A stretch of 64,000 nucleotides of DNA from Candidatus Rifleibacteriota bacterium (GTDB lineage: Bacteria > Muiribacteriota > Ozemobacteria > Ozemobacterales > Ozemobacteraceae). The stretch is taken from assembly GCA_024710355.1 (NCBI GenBank), contig JANJUX010000035.1, forward strand, positions 20,979-84,978, read 5' to 3'. The notes beneath the pieces were generated by a model. It was given only the letters and a program-made list of their open reading frames with translations. It was not told the DNA's origin and did no database searches. Positions 17,436 to 26,345 of the stretch are shown here, one piece after another. A program made the translations under genes and the position numbers. The stretch's first letter is position 1, and each line of letters begins with the position of its first letter.

Positions 17436-17919
17436 GGGCAAGAATGTAGTCGTCCATGACGAAGCCACCGCCGATATCGGTTACGGTGGGGCCTTCACTG
17501 GCAAAGCCAAGCTTTTCGTAGGCCTGCAAGGCCAGCTTGTTATTTTTATTCACCGTCAGGCTGATGCGCTTAAGGCAATTGTCTGCCGCGACTGCTTTGA
17601 CGAACTGCAGGGCTCTGGCTGCCAGGCCGCGCCCGCGCATACGGGCTCTCACATAAAGCTTGCTGAGAAAAACCTCGTTCGGACGCAGCTGAATGGCAAA
17701 ATAGCCTTCGGCATTGCCGGCAAAATGAATGAGAAAATAGACGAGTTCGCCACTGTCGATCTGCTGCGTTATTGCCTCCGGGCCCTGAAACCTGGCGATC
17801 ATGTATTTTACCTGATCGGCGCCGATAATCGGAGTGTAGTGTTCCTGCCAGATTTCGGCTGCCAGCGTGGCGGTTGTCTGAATCTGTTCGCGGGTGGCTA
17901 CCCTGATGATCTCGATCAT
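17419..17919 (-). CDS. GNAT-family N-acetyltransferase
   Basis: The 166-residue protein shows the GNAT fold: a beta-strand FLSKLYVRARMRGRGLAARAL containing the acetyl-CoA pyrophosphate loop (RxRGxG/A), then ISLTVNKNNKLALQAYEKLGF, the usual motif B. I chose the ATG at 17919 because GGAGAGAAGAT precedes it; the frame stays open 12 codons further upstream. The acceptor is unknown (a small molecule, ribosomal protein or toxin-like target are all possible). It is monocistronic and convergent with, and overlapping, the RluA-type gene. Confidence 0.82.
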   Translation of the reverse strand: MIEIIRVATREQIQTTATLAAEIWQEHYTPIIGADQVKYMIARFQGPEAITQQIDSGELVYFLIHFAGNAEGYFAIQLRPNEVFLSKLYVRARMRGRGLAARALQFVKAVAADNCLKRISLTVNKNNKLALQAYEKLGFASEGPTVTDIGGGFVMDDYILALNMTK

Positions 17920-18132
17920 ATCTTCTCTCCAAGCTCTGCCGGCACTGCCCGGCATGAATTATTTGCAGGGTATGATAGCAAGTTTTTCTCGAAAAATACA
18001 TTACAAAAGTTATGCAGGACAAAAAACGGCGAAAATCGAATAAAAGGGGCGCAATGCTTTGCACAGGGTCGAAAAAAATGGTGCAGGTTGTTTGCAGATT
18101 TAGAAGCGCCGCAATCTGCCGGAAAATGGCTT

Positions 18133-18160
18133 TTGCGGTTCGGGCAAAGAGGCGTATCAT
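18133..18160 (+). promoter_or_regulatory. probable promoter of the antiporter gene
   Basis: TTGCGG (18133-18138), a 16-base spacer and TATCAT (18155-18160) lie about 40 bases before the antiporter ATG. The -35 and -10 boxes each differ from consensus at one or two positions. Confidence 0.45.
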
Positions 18161-18203
18161 CCGTCCGTTTCTTCAGTTGTTCTGTGCCGCAAGGAGTATT
18201 TTT

Positions 18204-19442
18204 ATGCCGCTTTACACAGTTTTACCCTTTATTGCATGGCTGCTTACCATCGCGCTGGCACCCCTGCTTTTTGAACACTTCTGGGAACGCAACCGCAACA
18301 AGGCTTTGCTGAGCGGGCTTTTTGCCTTGCCGGTTTTTTATTATCTGATCACGCATCAGATGCAGAAAGAGCTGATTTTGAGCGCTGAAGAATACTTTTC
18401 TTTCATTGTGCTGCTGGGTTCGCTGTTTGTGGTTTCGGGCGGCATTCTGGTCGAGGGCGATATCAGGGCGACGCCGCGCAATAACTCGCTGCTGTTCATT
18501 ATCGGCGCCATACTCTCGAATTTTATCGGCACGACCGGCGCCAGCATGGTTCTGATCAGGCCGTTGCTCAAGATTAACTCGCAGCGCACGCGTATCGTGC
18601 ACATACCGGTGTTTTTCATTTTCATTGTCAGCAATCTTGGTGGCTGTCTGACGCCTCTGGGCGACCCGCCGGTTTTTCTCGGCTTTCTAAAAGGTGTACC
18701 GTTTTTCTGGACCCTCAGCCTGCTGCCGATGTGGCTGCTGAACCTGTCTGTTGTTCTCGGCGCTTTTTATCTGATCGACTCATATAATTACCGCCTCGAA
18801 CCAGAATCTGCATTAAAGCGCGACAAAGAAGAAATAGACCCGGTCAAGGTCTCTGGAAAACGCAATACCTGGTTTCTGCTTGGCATTATTTCTGCCGTGT
18901 TCATGCCGACACCAGCCCGTGAAATCGTCATGATCGCCATGACCGTCATGTCGCTGCGCCTGACCCCGCAGCATTGTCGGGTTAAAAACAGCTTTTCGTT
19001 CGGGCCGATCAATGAGGTGGCCATTCTTTTCGCCGGCATTTTTGTGACCATGATTCCGGCACTTATCATTCTCAAGGAACGCGGGGCCGAACTTGGAATC
19101 ACCCAGCCCTGGCAGTTTTTCTGGGTGACCGGTACCCTGTCGTCGTTTCTTGATAATGCGCCGACCTACCTCACCGACCTTTCGCTGGCCCAGGGTATGG
19201 CAGCCAAAGACCCTTCGATGATGAGGGAAGTCGTCGGCATACCGAATGTCTATCTGCGGGCCATCAGTGCCGGTGCCGTGTTTATGGGTGCAAATACCTA
19301 CATTGGCAATGGTCCGAACTTTATGGTCAAAACCATATCAGAAGCCTCAGGCGTTAAAATGCCTTCATTCTTTGGCTACATCGTCTATTCGCTGCTGATA
19401 CTGATTCCGGTTTTCATACTCGATACCCTGCTGTTTTTCTAA
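18204..19442 (+). CDS. Na+/H+ antiporter-like membrane protein (CitMHS/NhaD type)
   Basis: The 412-residue protein has 10 or more hydrophobic segments. It contains the re-entrant signature pair of the ion transporter superfamily: IIGAILSNFIGTTGASMVL in the first half and SSFLDNAPTYLTDL in the second. NLGGCLTPLGDPPVFLGFL is diagnostic of the putative citrate-transport/NhaD-like group. Proteins of this kind exchange Na+ for H+ or carry carboxylates. I chose the ATG at 18204, which follows AAGGAGTATTTTT; the 64 open codons upstream are basic and unlike the family. The stop is 8 bases from the convergent amidase stop. Ion specificity is inferred. Confidence 0.83.
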   Translation: MPLYTVLPFIAWLLTIALAPLLFEHFWERNRNKALLSGLFALPVFYYLITHQMQKELILSAEEYFSFIVLLGSLFVVSGGILVEGDIRATPRNNSLLFIIGAILSNFIGTTGASMVLIRPLLKINSQRTRIVHIPVFFIFIVSNLGGCLTPLGDPPVFLGFLKGVPFFWTLSLLPMWLLNLSVVLGAFYLIDSYNYRLEPESALKRDKEEIDPVKVSGKRNTWFLLGIISAVFMPTPAREIVMIAMTVMSLRLTPQHCRVKNSFSFGPINEVAILFAGIFVTMIPALIILKERGAELGITQPWQFFWVTGTLSSFLDNAPTYLTDLSLAQGMAAKDPSMMREVVGIPNVYLRAISAGAVFMGANTYIGNGPNFMVKTISEASGVKMPSFFGYIVYSLLILIPVFILDTLLFF

Positions 19443-19450
19443 AACCGGGT

Positions 19451-20572
19451 TTACTTTTTACTTTTCCGGGTCGGCCATGGAACCCATATCCGATCCGGAA
19501 ATTTACTTTTCAGTATGTATTGCTTCATATCTTCTTCAGATTCAAATATTTTTATAATATCAAAAGCCCTGAAGTGCTTCTCGCCGACAATGTCGATTTC
19601 GATAACCGGTCGTTGAACGCGATCCTGGTCGGGTGGGTCGATGTCGAGCAGGCACCAGCGCATAATATTCTTGTCGCGGCACATCTGGCAGCGCTCAGGG
19701 CCGCGCTTGCAATGCGGTACCTGCATAAAGTTCACGCAATATCTGGGCATGGGAATAGTTGGGGTGGTATCTAAATCTGTATCGACTGGGCCCATTGTCG
19801 GTATTTCATTTATCTGAGCGGTTTCTTCCGTGTCGCTTCTGACATACTCGACAATACCCTGCAATATGGCTCTGGCCATAAGTTCCTGATGCTGTGGTTC
19901 TTTAATGAAGGCTGCATCAGAGGCATTGTTGAGATAAACCATCTCGACAACGACCGCGGGCACCTGCGAGAAAATCGAGCCGGTCAATGCCCCCTGTTTT
20001 GCGCCGACGAAGGTGACAGAATCGGTTTTGACCGGGTTTAAATGCAGCTGTTGCCCAAGTGTGGCGGCGAGACCCTTCTGCATTGCCTCAGCCGCATTGC
20101 GGCTTTTATCGATTACTTCCCAGGCCGGGCCGGTTACACCCTCGACCGTACCCTGGCGATCGGGGTAATAAACCGTACAGCCGGTGCCTTTGCCTGAATC
20201 GCAATGCAGCCTGACCATAAGGGCCGCGCCGGCGGCGTTGGCAATTTCGGCGCGCTGACGGTTGGTCACCATCTGGTCGACGCTGCCTTTGGTTTTGATG
20301 GCCTTCAGGCCGGCCTGATCATTTATGAGTTTTTCGAGCTTCAGGGCGATGTCCCAGCAGAGCTGCAGTTCGGTCAGTCCATGATGCGCGCAGCCATTGC
20401 TCGTTTCAGAGGGGTGTCCCGGGTCGACAACGATAACGTCCGGTTTAGTCGTTTTTTCATTCATGCTGGCGTTTTCCTGCCCCGACAAAGATTGAATCTG
20501 TAGAGCCATAATGCATAGAACAGCGATTAAAGCCACTGGCAAGCGAGAGCTTGTGAGAGATCCCTTTTTCAT
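19451..20572 (-). CDS. secreted N-acetylmuramoyl-L-alanine amidase with a Cys-rich tail
   Basis: After a signal peptide (MKKGSLTSSR, then a hydrophobic core to about residue 31) comes an Amidase_3 domain, which cuts the amide between MurNAc and the stem peptide. The zinc ligands are visible as H53 (VVDPGHP), E68 (GLTELQL) and H123 (VRLHCDS), and the catalytic glutamate as E210 (VVVEMVYLNN). Residues ~265-373 form an extension not found in simple amidases, with five cysteines within about 30 residues (RYC, PHCKRG, RCQMC, RWC). It could bind metal or form disulfides. AGGTG precedes the ATG. It is divergent from the EF-hand protein gene. Confidence 0.88.
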   Translation of the reverse strand: MKKGSLTSSRLPVALIAVLCIMALQIQSLSGQENASMNEKTTKPDVIVVDPGHPSETSNGCAHHGLTELQLCWDIALKLEKLINDQAGLKAIKTKGSVDQMVTNRQRAEIANAAGAALMVRLHCDSGKGTGCTVYYPDRQGTVEGVTGPAWEVIDKSRNAAEAMQKGLAATLGQQLHLNPVKTDSVTFVGAKQGALTGSIFSQVPAVVVEMVYLNNASDAAFIKEPQHQELMARAILQGIVEYVRSDTEETAQINEIPTMGPVDTDLDTTPTIPMPRYCVNFMQVPHCKRGPERCQMCRDKNIMRWCLLDIDPPDQDRVQRPVIEIDIVGEKHFRAFDIIKIFESEEDMKQYILKSKFPDRIWVPWPTRKSKK

Positions 20573-20811
20573 AAAAACACCTCATTTTCTGTAAATCTAC
20601 CATGAATTCTGCGACGTCAGCCACGAAAAAACCGTCAGAAACATTAAATTGCCTGGGTTTTGGGTCTGGAAACCGGATTGACAAAGATCTATCAGTTAGT
20701 CCCGTTTTTTGCGTGTAAGAAACGGCGGTGGTGATTGGTCCAGAGACTTTTGATTTTATTAAATGTGATTCTGGGTTAGAATGGCTTAACATTTTTCTGA
20801 AGGAGAAGGAT

Positions 20812-23136
20812 ATGGCGGCAGCTAACGGGGCGCATCGCTGGAAATTTTTTCGCTATGGCGGTCTTGATCAGGTCAGCCTTGAGACGGCAGAAGATTTGAG
20901 ATCGCTTGAACAGCTTGATCCGAAGCTCTGGGCAGCGATGACCTGCCCGACGAACAATATTGAATTCGATCGAACGACCCTTGACTATATCGATGCCGAC
21001 AAGGATTGCCGCATCAAGATTCCTGAACTGCTGGCCGCATTGAAATGGGTCTGTTCGATGGTAAAGAACCCAGAGGTGCTGATTAAGCCGGCCGAAGCCA
21101 TGCCTCTCGATATCATCAACCAGGAAACCGCTGAGGGCAAAGCGTTATATGCTTCAGCCCGGCAGATTCTCAACAATCTTGGCAAGGGCCAGGAAACCTC
21201 TATTGCGCTGGCTGATCTTGCTGATACCAAAAAGATTTTTGCCGCGAACGCCTTTAATGGCGATGGCATTGTCCCGGCCGACATCTCTTCTGATGAAAAA
21301 ATTCGCCAGGCGATTGCCGATATTATCGCCTGTCTTGGCAGCGAAACAGATCGCAGCGGTTTGCCCGGTATTTCTCAGGCGCTTCTCGACAAGTTTATGG
21401 TCGAGGCTTCGGCTTACGTAAACTGGCAGAAACAGGCTGAAGAAAAAGCTGCCGACATCATGTTCGCCGGTGCCGATACTCCGGCTCTCGCATCGGTCTA
21501 CCTGACTCTCAAACCTCGCATCGATGATTACTTCGTCAGATGTCGTCTGGCAGCCTATGACAGCAAATTTGCCGCCGCCAGTGCCAATCTCGAAAGTGAA
21601 TTTGTGGCGGTTCTTAAAAAGAGTCTTTCGACCTCTACACCTGAATTGAAAGAATTGCCGCTGGCGGTTGTCAGTCTCGAAGGCAGTCTGCCTCTTACCG
21701 ATAAGGTCAACCCTGCCTGGGCTCTTGAAATCAACGAATTCGCCGCTAAAATTGCGAAACCCTATGCCGGCGGCGTTGATAAATTAACCGAATCAGGCTG
21801 GCTCGCCATAAAGAACCGTTTTGCTGCTTATGAAGCATGGCAGGCGCAGAAGACTGGTGCCGCAGTCGAGAAGTTCGGACTGGCGAGACTTAAAGAATTG
21901 CTTGCTGCGGACATCGTTAAAAATCTTGGCGATCTGATCGCAAAAGACAAAGCGGTTGAGGCCGAATTCAATGCGATCAGCAATGTTGACCGTCTGGTGC
22001 GTTATTATCGCTTTATCTATCAGTTGTTGAGCAACTTTGTGGTTTTTAAAGACTTTTATGGCGGCAAAAATAAAGCGGTTTTCCAGGCTGGCACCCTGTT
22101 TATGGACAGCCGGAGCTGTGATCTGGCTGTCAAGGTCGAAGATCTTGCCAAACACAGCACCATGGCGGCTGCCTGCAATACCTTTCTGGTTTACTGTGAT
22201 TGCGTCAGGCAGGGCTCATCAGAAAAGATGACGGTTGCCGCAGCTTTTACCGACGGTGACTCAGATCAGCTGACCCCCGGTCGTAATGGCCTTTTTGTCG
22301 ACCGTGCCGGCAACTACTGGGATGCCACGATCGTCAAGATCATCGATCATCCGATAAGCATCAGGCAGGCATTCTGGGCGCCATATAAGCGTCTGGGCCG
22401 AATGATTCACGAGCAGATCGAAAAATTTGCCGCTTCAAAAGACAAGTCGATGACCGATTCGCTTTCGGCTTCGGTAAATGATGCGGGTGCAAAAATTGAG
22501 GCCCCGAAACCAGATGCACCGCCACCACCGCCTTTTGATGCGGGCAAGTTTGCCGGTATTTTTGCAGCTATCGGTCTTGCTCTGGCTGCTGTCGGCTCAG
22601 CCGTCGCATCGGTTGTTTCTGGTTTTATGAGCCTTACCTGGTGGCAGATGCCGCTGGCGGTTATCGGCATTCTGCTTCTCATTTCGGGCCCGTCGATGCT
22701 CATGGCCGCTCTTCGCCTGCGCCAGCGAAATCTCGGCGCGATTCTCGACGCCAATGGCTGGGCTGTGAACACCCGCGCCCAGATAAACATGGCATTTGGC
22801 AAGACGCTGACAAAAATGGCCGAACTGCCTGCAGGCGCCATCAGATCTTTTGATGACCCCTTCGCCGAAAAGAAAACTCCGTGGGGCCTTTATCTTGCCC
22901 TGATTCTGGTTCTATCTTTGCTTGCCGGCGCAATCGCCAGTCCCATAATACGCAATCGTGCTAAAATTGGCTTCAAAAGAATTTTCGGCATGGAAGTGAA
23001 AAAGCCGGCAGATTGCAAGCCTCTGTCAGCAGGTAAAACCGCCGATAAGGCCGCCCCGGAAGCCCCTGCCGGGGCCACTGCTCCGACGACCCCGGCGACC
23101 ACGCCGGCTGCACCTGCCGCCCCCGCCGGAAACTGA
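20812..23136 (+). CDS. large membrane-anchored protein with an EF-hand, function unknown
   Basis: The product has 774 residues, starting at the ATG after AAGGAGAAGGAT. Near the N-terminus is a canonical EF-hand loop at residues 60-71 (D60, D62, D64, I67, E71), which predicts calcium binding. The long middle region is alpha-helical, Ala/Lys/Glu-rich and soluble. The C-terminal third has a hydrophobic segment (about 580-605), a second (about 615-640) and a third (about 690-710), then a Pro/Ala/Thr-rich tail. No signal peptide is visible, so the large domain is probably cytosolic. I recognise no named family. It is followed by its own terminator and looks monocistronic. Confidence 0.75.
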   Translation: MAAANGAHRWKFFRYGGLDQVSLETAEDLRSLEQLDPKLWAAMTCPTNNIEFDRTTLDYIDADKDCRIKIPELLAALKWVCSMVKNPEVLIKPAEAMPLDIINQETAEGKALYASARQILNNLGKGQETSIALADLADTKKIFAANAFNGDGIVPADISSDEKIRQAIADIIACLGSETDRSGLPGISQALLDKFMVEASAYVNWQKQAEEKAADIMFAGADTPALASVYLTLKPRIDDYFVRCRLAAYDSKFAAASANLESEFVAVLKKSLSTSTPELKELPLAVVSLEGSLPLTDKVNPAWALEINEFAAKIAKPYAGGVDKLTESGWLAIKNRFAAYEAWQAQKTGAAVEKFGLARLKELLAADIVKNLGDLIAKDKAVEAEFNAISNVDRLVRYYRFIYQLLSNFVVFKDFYGGKNKAVFQAGTLFMDSRSCDLAVKVEDLAKHSTMAAACNTFLVYCDCVRQGSSEKMTVAAAFTDGDSDQLTPGRNGLFVDRAGNYWDATIVKIIDHPISIRQAFWAPYKRLGRMIHEQIEKFAASKDKSMTDSLSASVNDAGAKIEAPKPDAPPPPPFDAGKFAGIFAAIGLALAAVGSAVASVVSGFMSLTWWQMPLAVIGILLLISGPSMLMAALRLRQRNLGAILDANGWAVNTRAQINMAFGKTLTKMAELPAGAIRSFDDPFAEKKTPWGLYLALILVLSLLAGAIASPIIRNRAKIGFKRIFGMEVKKPADCKPLSAGKTADKAAPEAPAGATAPTTPATTPAAPAAPAGN

Positions 23137-23156
23137 TTCTCAATCACAACGACCGG

Positions 23157-23191
23157 GCGTGCTCCGAAGACTTTTCGGTGCGCGCTTTTTT
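23157..23191 (+). terminator. rho-independent terminator after the EF-hand protein
   Basis: GCGTGC-T-CCGAA and TTCGG-T-GCGCGC form an 11-pair stem (one wobble, one T/T mismatch), followed by six T residues at 23186-23191. Confidence 0.8.
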
Positions 23192-23248
23192 CTTGTTCGA
23201 TCTATTAAATGGCTTGCTTTTGCCGGGGGTTGCTGCTAAAAAAGGTCG

Positions 23249-25531
23249 ATGTTTCGAAACTGCCGCATAATGTTGGTTTTGTTTTTGCTGATGCTGGTCT
23301 GCACGGGTGCAGGGGCCGGCGAGGAACTGACGTTCTGGAACTTCTGGGATCAAAAATTCATTCTGCCGGTAATCGAGCAATTTGAACGCGAAAACCCTGG
23401 CATAAAGATTCGCAGCGAGCAGATGAACTGGGGCAATGGCTTCGATAAAGTTGTGATCGCCATGGCCAATGGCCGGGCACCCGATATCTGCGAACTGGGT
23501 TCGACCTGGATGGGCCGTTTTATGGCCGAGGGCGCTCTGCTCGATATTTCAAGCCAGACAGCAGATCTGAAACAGCAATACCTGATGTGGGAGGCGGTTA
23601 CCAGCAATGGTCAGGTATTTGGCCTGCCCTGGCTGGTCAGTACCAGAGTTCTTTTTTATAATCGCCAGTTGTTGCGCAAGGCTGGTCTGAACCCTGATGA
23701 ACCACCGCGAACCTGGGCTGAGCTACTTGCCGCTGCCCGGCTGATGCATGACCCGAAATCGGGCATTTACGGTTTTGGCATGAATGCCGGTGAAGGGCAC
23801 ATTTTATACAAGAAGTTCATGCCGTTTGTCTGGGGTAATGGCGGTCGGATTCTTGACACTGAAGGTCGTTTTGCCTTTGACAGCCCGGCGACCCGCGAGG
23901 CTCTTGAATTTTACCTGCAGCTGAAAGACTTCAGTTACTGCGAAAAGCAGGATCTGCTCGACGAGGCTTTTAAACTGGGCCGGCTCGGACTGGCAATCTC
24001 AGGCTCCTGGAATTTTGCCAGATATCCTGTCGATGCGCCACAGCTTGATTTTGGCGTTGCCATGATCCCGCGGCCGGCCGAAGACAGGGGTGTTTCGACT
24101 TCTTTTCTCGGCGGCCAGGTTCTCGCGCTTTTTAAAAACTGCCGCAATCCCGAAGCCGCCGCCCGCTTTATACGCTTTCTTGCGACCGCTTCAAATACGT
24201 TGCCGATAACGCGTGAGGCGATGGTCAGTTTTCCGGCCGACCAGCTGGCATGGTCTGACCCGTTTTTTCATGCCGACCCGAGAATGCAGGTTTTTGTCAG
24301 GCAGATAAAGACTGCCCGGCACCCGCCAGTGGTTGCGGCCTGGGTCGAAATCGAAAAAATTATCAACGAAACTATTGAGAACTGTATGTATGGTGCACCG
24401 GCAGACAAGGTTCTTTTAGAGGCCGGCAAAAAATATGCTGAACTTGAGCAAAGGCTTGCCAAAAAACAGACTGAGCAAGTTCAGGCAACCGGACTCGGTG
24501 TGGGACGCGCCGTTCTGACCTCAGAATCTTCGGAGCGATCAGGTTTGTGGCTGCTGGTTCTGCCTGCATTTTTTGCTGTGGCGATTCTGCTTTTCTCCGT
24601 TTATCTGCTGTATGTCAACCGGAACACGGCATCGGGGCAGAGTCTTTCTTCTGCATGCAAGGCCAGCCCGATCGAGAGAAGTCAGAGAACCCTGTTGTTT
24701 CTGTCGCCATGGCTTTTAACTTTTCTGATTTTCTGGCTTTACCCACTGGTTTTCTCGTTAATTCTGAGTTTCTGCAGCTACGATGCATTTCATCCGGCAT
24801 TGTTCAAATTCGCCGGCCTGCAGAACTATGTGAGGTTGCTCGGGGATCAGGATTTTGCCAGGGCTTTTCTGAATACGCTCATTTTTGTGGTGGCCACAAC
24901 ACCGGTAACTACAGCGCTGGCTCTGGCACTGGCACTGCTGGTCAATTCTCTTAAACGTGGCAGTCAGTTTTTCCGCTCAGTTTTTTTTCTGCCTTCGATC
25001 ATTTCGATTGTGGTCACTGCCACAATATTTAAATCGGTTTATGCCCCGGTCGGAATTCTGAATCGCCTGCTGGCCGTTGTCGGGGTTCCGGCACAGGCCT
25101 GGCTGGTTGACAGTGATCTGGCGATGCCGGCGATCATTGTAATGAACATCTGGGTTTATACCGGCTACTACATGGTTCTTTATCTTGCAGCCCTGAAAGC
25201 TGTGCCCGGCGAACTGTATGAAGCGGCAGACGTCGATGGTGCTTCTGACTGGCAGCAGTTTTTCCATATAACTTTGCCGCAGATCCGCTACATGACAGTT
25301 TTTATTCTGACTGTTAACACTATTCGGAACTGGCAGGTGTTTGCCGAGATTTTTACGCTGACGCGGGGTGGGCCGGTTGGCAGCACGGATACTCTGGTGC
25401 ATCACCTTTATGAGACCGCTTTTCGCTATCACGAAATGGGTTATGCCTCGGCCATGGCTTTCGTTCTTCTGGTGGTCATACTTTTCTTTTCGCTGTTGCA
25501 GATGCGGGCAATGCAGGCGGCCCGCCAATGA
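23249..25531 (+). CDS. sugar ABC importer: solute-binding protein fused to a MalF-type permease
   Basis: One uninterrupted 760-residue frame encodes two proteins that are normally separate. Residues 1-23 are a signal peptide. Residues ~24-410 are a family 1 extracellular solute-binding protein (LTFWNFWDQ, PDICELGSTWMG, GLPWLVSTRVLFYNRQLL, LAISGSWNF). A helix at about 432-455 crosses the membrane. Residues ~479-760 are a CUT1-type permease with its EAA coupling loop (YEAADVDGASDWQQFF) near 657. The binding domain would be tethered outside its own channel. The second permease gene overlaps by 4 bases (ATGA). No ATPase gene is nearby, so a shared MsmX/MalK-like subunit elsewhere is inferred. The likely substrate is an oligosaccharide or polyol. 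Confidence 0.9.
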   Translation: MFRNCRIMLVLFLLMLVCTGAGAGEELTFWNFWDQKFILPVIEQFERENPGIKIRSEQMNWGNGFDKVVIAMANGRAPDICELGSTWMGRFMAEGALLDISSQTADLKQQYLMWEAVTSNGQVFGLPWLVSTRVLFYNRQLLRKAGLNPDEPPRTWAELLAAARLMHDPKSGIYGFGMNAGEGHILYKKFMPFVWGNGGRILDTEGRFAFDSPATREALEFYLQLKDFSYCEKQDLLDEAFKLGRLGLAISGSWNFARYPVDAPQLDFGVAMIPRPAEDRGVSTSFLGGQVLALFKNCRNPEAAARFIRFLATASNTLPITREAMVSFPADQLAWSDPFFHADPRMQVFVRQIKTARHPPVVAAWVEIEKIINETIENCMYGAPADKVLLEAGKKYAELEQRLAKKQTEQVQATGLGVGRAVLTSESSERSGLWLLVLPAFFAVAILLFSVYLLYVNRNTASGQSLSSACKASPIERSQRTLLFLSPWLLTFLIFWLYPLVFSLILSFCSYDAFHPALFKFAGLQNYVRLLGDQDFARAFLNTLIFVVATTPVTTALALALALLVNSLKRGSQFFRSVFFLPSIISIVVTATIFKSVYAPVGILNRLLAVVGVPAQAWLVDSDLAMPAIIVMNIWVYTGYYMVLYLAALKAVPGELYEAADVDGASDWQQFFHITLPQIRYMTVFILTVNTIRNWQVFAEIFTLTRGGPVGSTDTLVHHLYETAFRYHEMGYASAMAFVLLVVILFFSLLQMRAMQAARQ

Positions 25532-26343
25532 AGACACGATTCTGGAAACAATCTGGAACCATGGCTCTGCTGACCGCTCTTGGGCTGAGTTACCTTTATC
25601 CGTGGCTGTATATGGTGGCCCGCTCGTTCATGCACAATGAGCCAGGCATGTCCGACGGCGGCAACGGTTTGACTCTTGAATTTTACCGGCAGATAATCGG
25701 CAATGCCGGGTTTCCGGGGTTTCTGCTGAACAGCATGATCGTGTTAACCGTCGTTCTGGTCGCCAACGTGGTTTTTTCGCTGCTGGTCGGGTATGCCTTT
25801 GCCCGCTATCGATTTCCCGGCAAAAAAATACTTTTCTGGCTCATTCTGGCAACCCTGATGATACCCCGGCAGACGCTTATGGTGCCACTTCTCGATCTTA
25901 TGGTCAGACTCGGGCTTTATGATACTCTCTGGGCTCTGATTCTCCCGTTTTGTGTCGATGGTTTCAATCTTTTTCTCATGAAGCAGTTTATTGAAAATCT
26001 TCCCGCCGATCTTGAAGATGCTGCCAGGGCTGACGGTGCCGGTGAATTCGCGATTGTCTGGCACGTGGTTGCCCCGTTAAGCCGCCCCGCCATCGCTGTT
26101 CTGATTATCAACACAGCGATCGTCAACTGGAATTCGTTTATCTTTCCGTTGATTTTCACCGATACGGCCTCAGTCAGAACCCTGCCGGTAGCACTGGCCT
26201 ATTTTGCACAGGGGCCACATGCAACCGACTGGGGCGCCCTTATGGCCGGCGCTTCGGTAAGTTCTTTGCCGCTGATTATCCTGTTCTGGCTGTTTCAAAA
26301 ACAGATAATCGAAGGCATCACCAGCGGGGCGCTCAAAGATTGA
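25528..26343 (+). CDS. MalG-type sugar ABC transporter permease
   Basis: The 271-residue protein has about six membrane helices and the EAA loop LEDAARADGAGEFAIVWHVV, which docks on the ATPase. It belongs to the CUT1 carbohydrate importer family as partner of the upstream fusion protein. The start overlaps the fusion gene's stop (ATGA), so the two subunits are translationally coupled. Its stop is 2 bases from the stop of the convergent kinase gene. The ATPase subunit is not encoded here. Confidence 0.92.
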   Translation: MKTRFWKQSGTMALLTALGLSYLYPWLYMVARSFMHNEPGMSDGGNGLTLEFYRQIIGNAGFPGFLLNSMIVLTVVLVANVVFSLLVGYAFARYRFPGKKILFWLILATLMIPRQTLMVPLLDLMVRLGLYDTLWALILPFCVDGFNLFLMKQFIENLPADLEDAARADGAGEFAIVWHVVAPLSRPAIAVLIINTAIVNWNSFIFPLIFTDTASVRTLPVALAYFAQGPHATDWGALMAGASVSSLPLIILFWLFQKQIIEGITSGALKD

Positions 26344-26345
26344 CT

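Noticed and set aside
17185..18312. Long plus-strand open frame of 375 codons spanning the RluA, GNAT and antiporter region
   Set aside because: It runs out of frame through two well-supported genes, has no ribosome site and its translation resembles no family.
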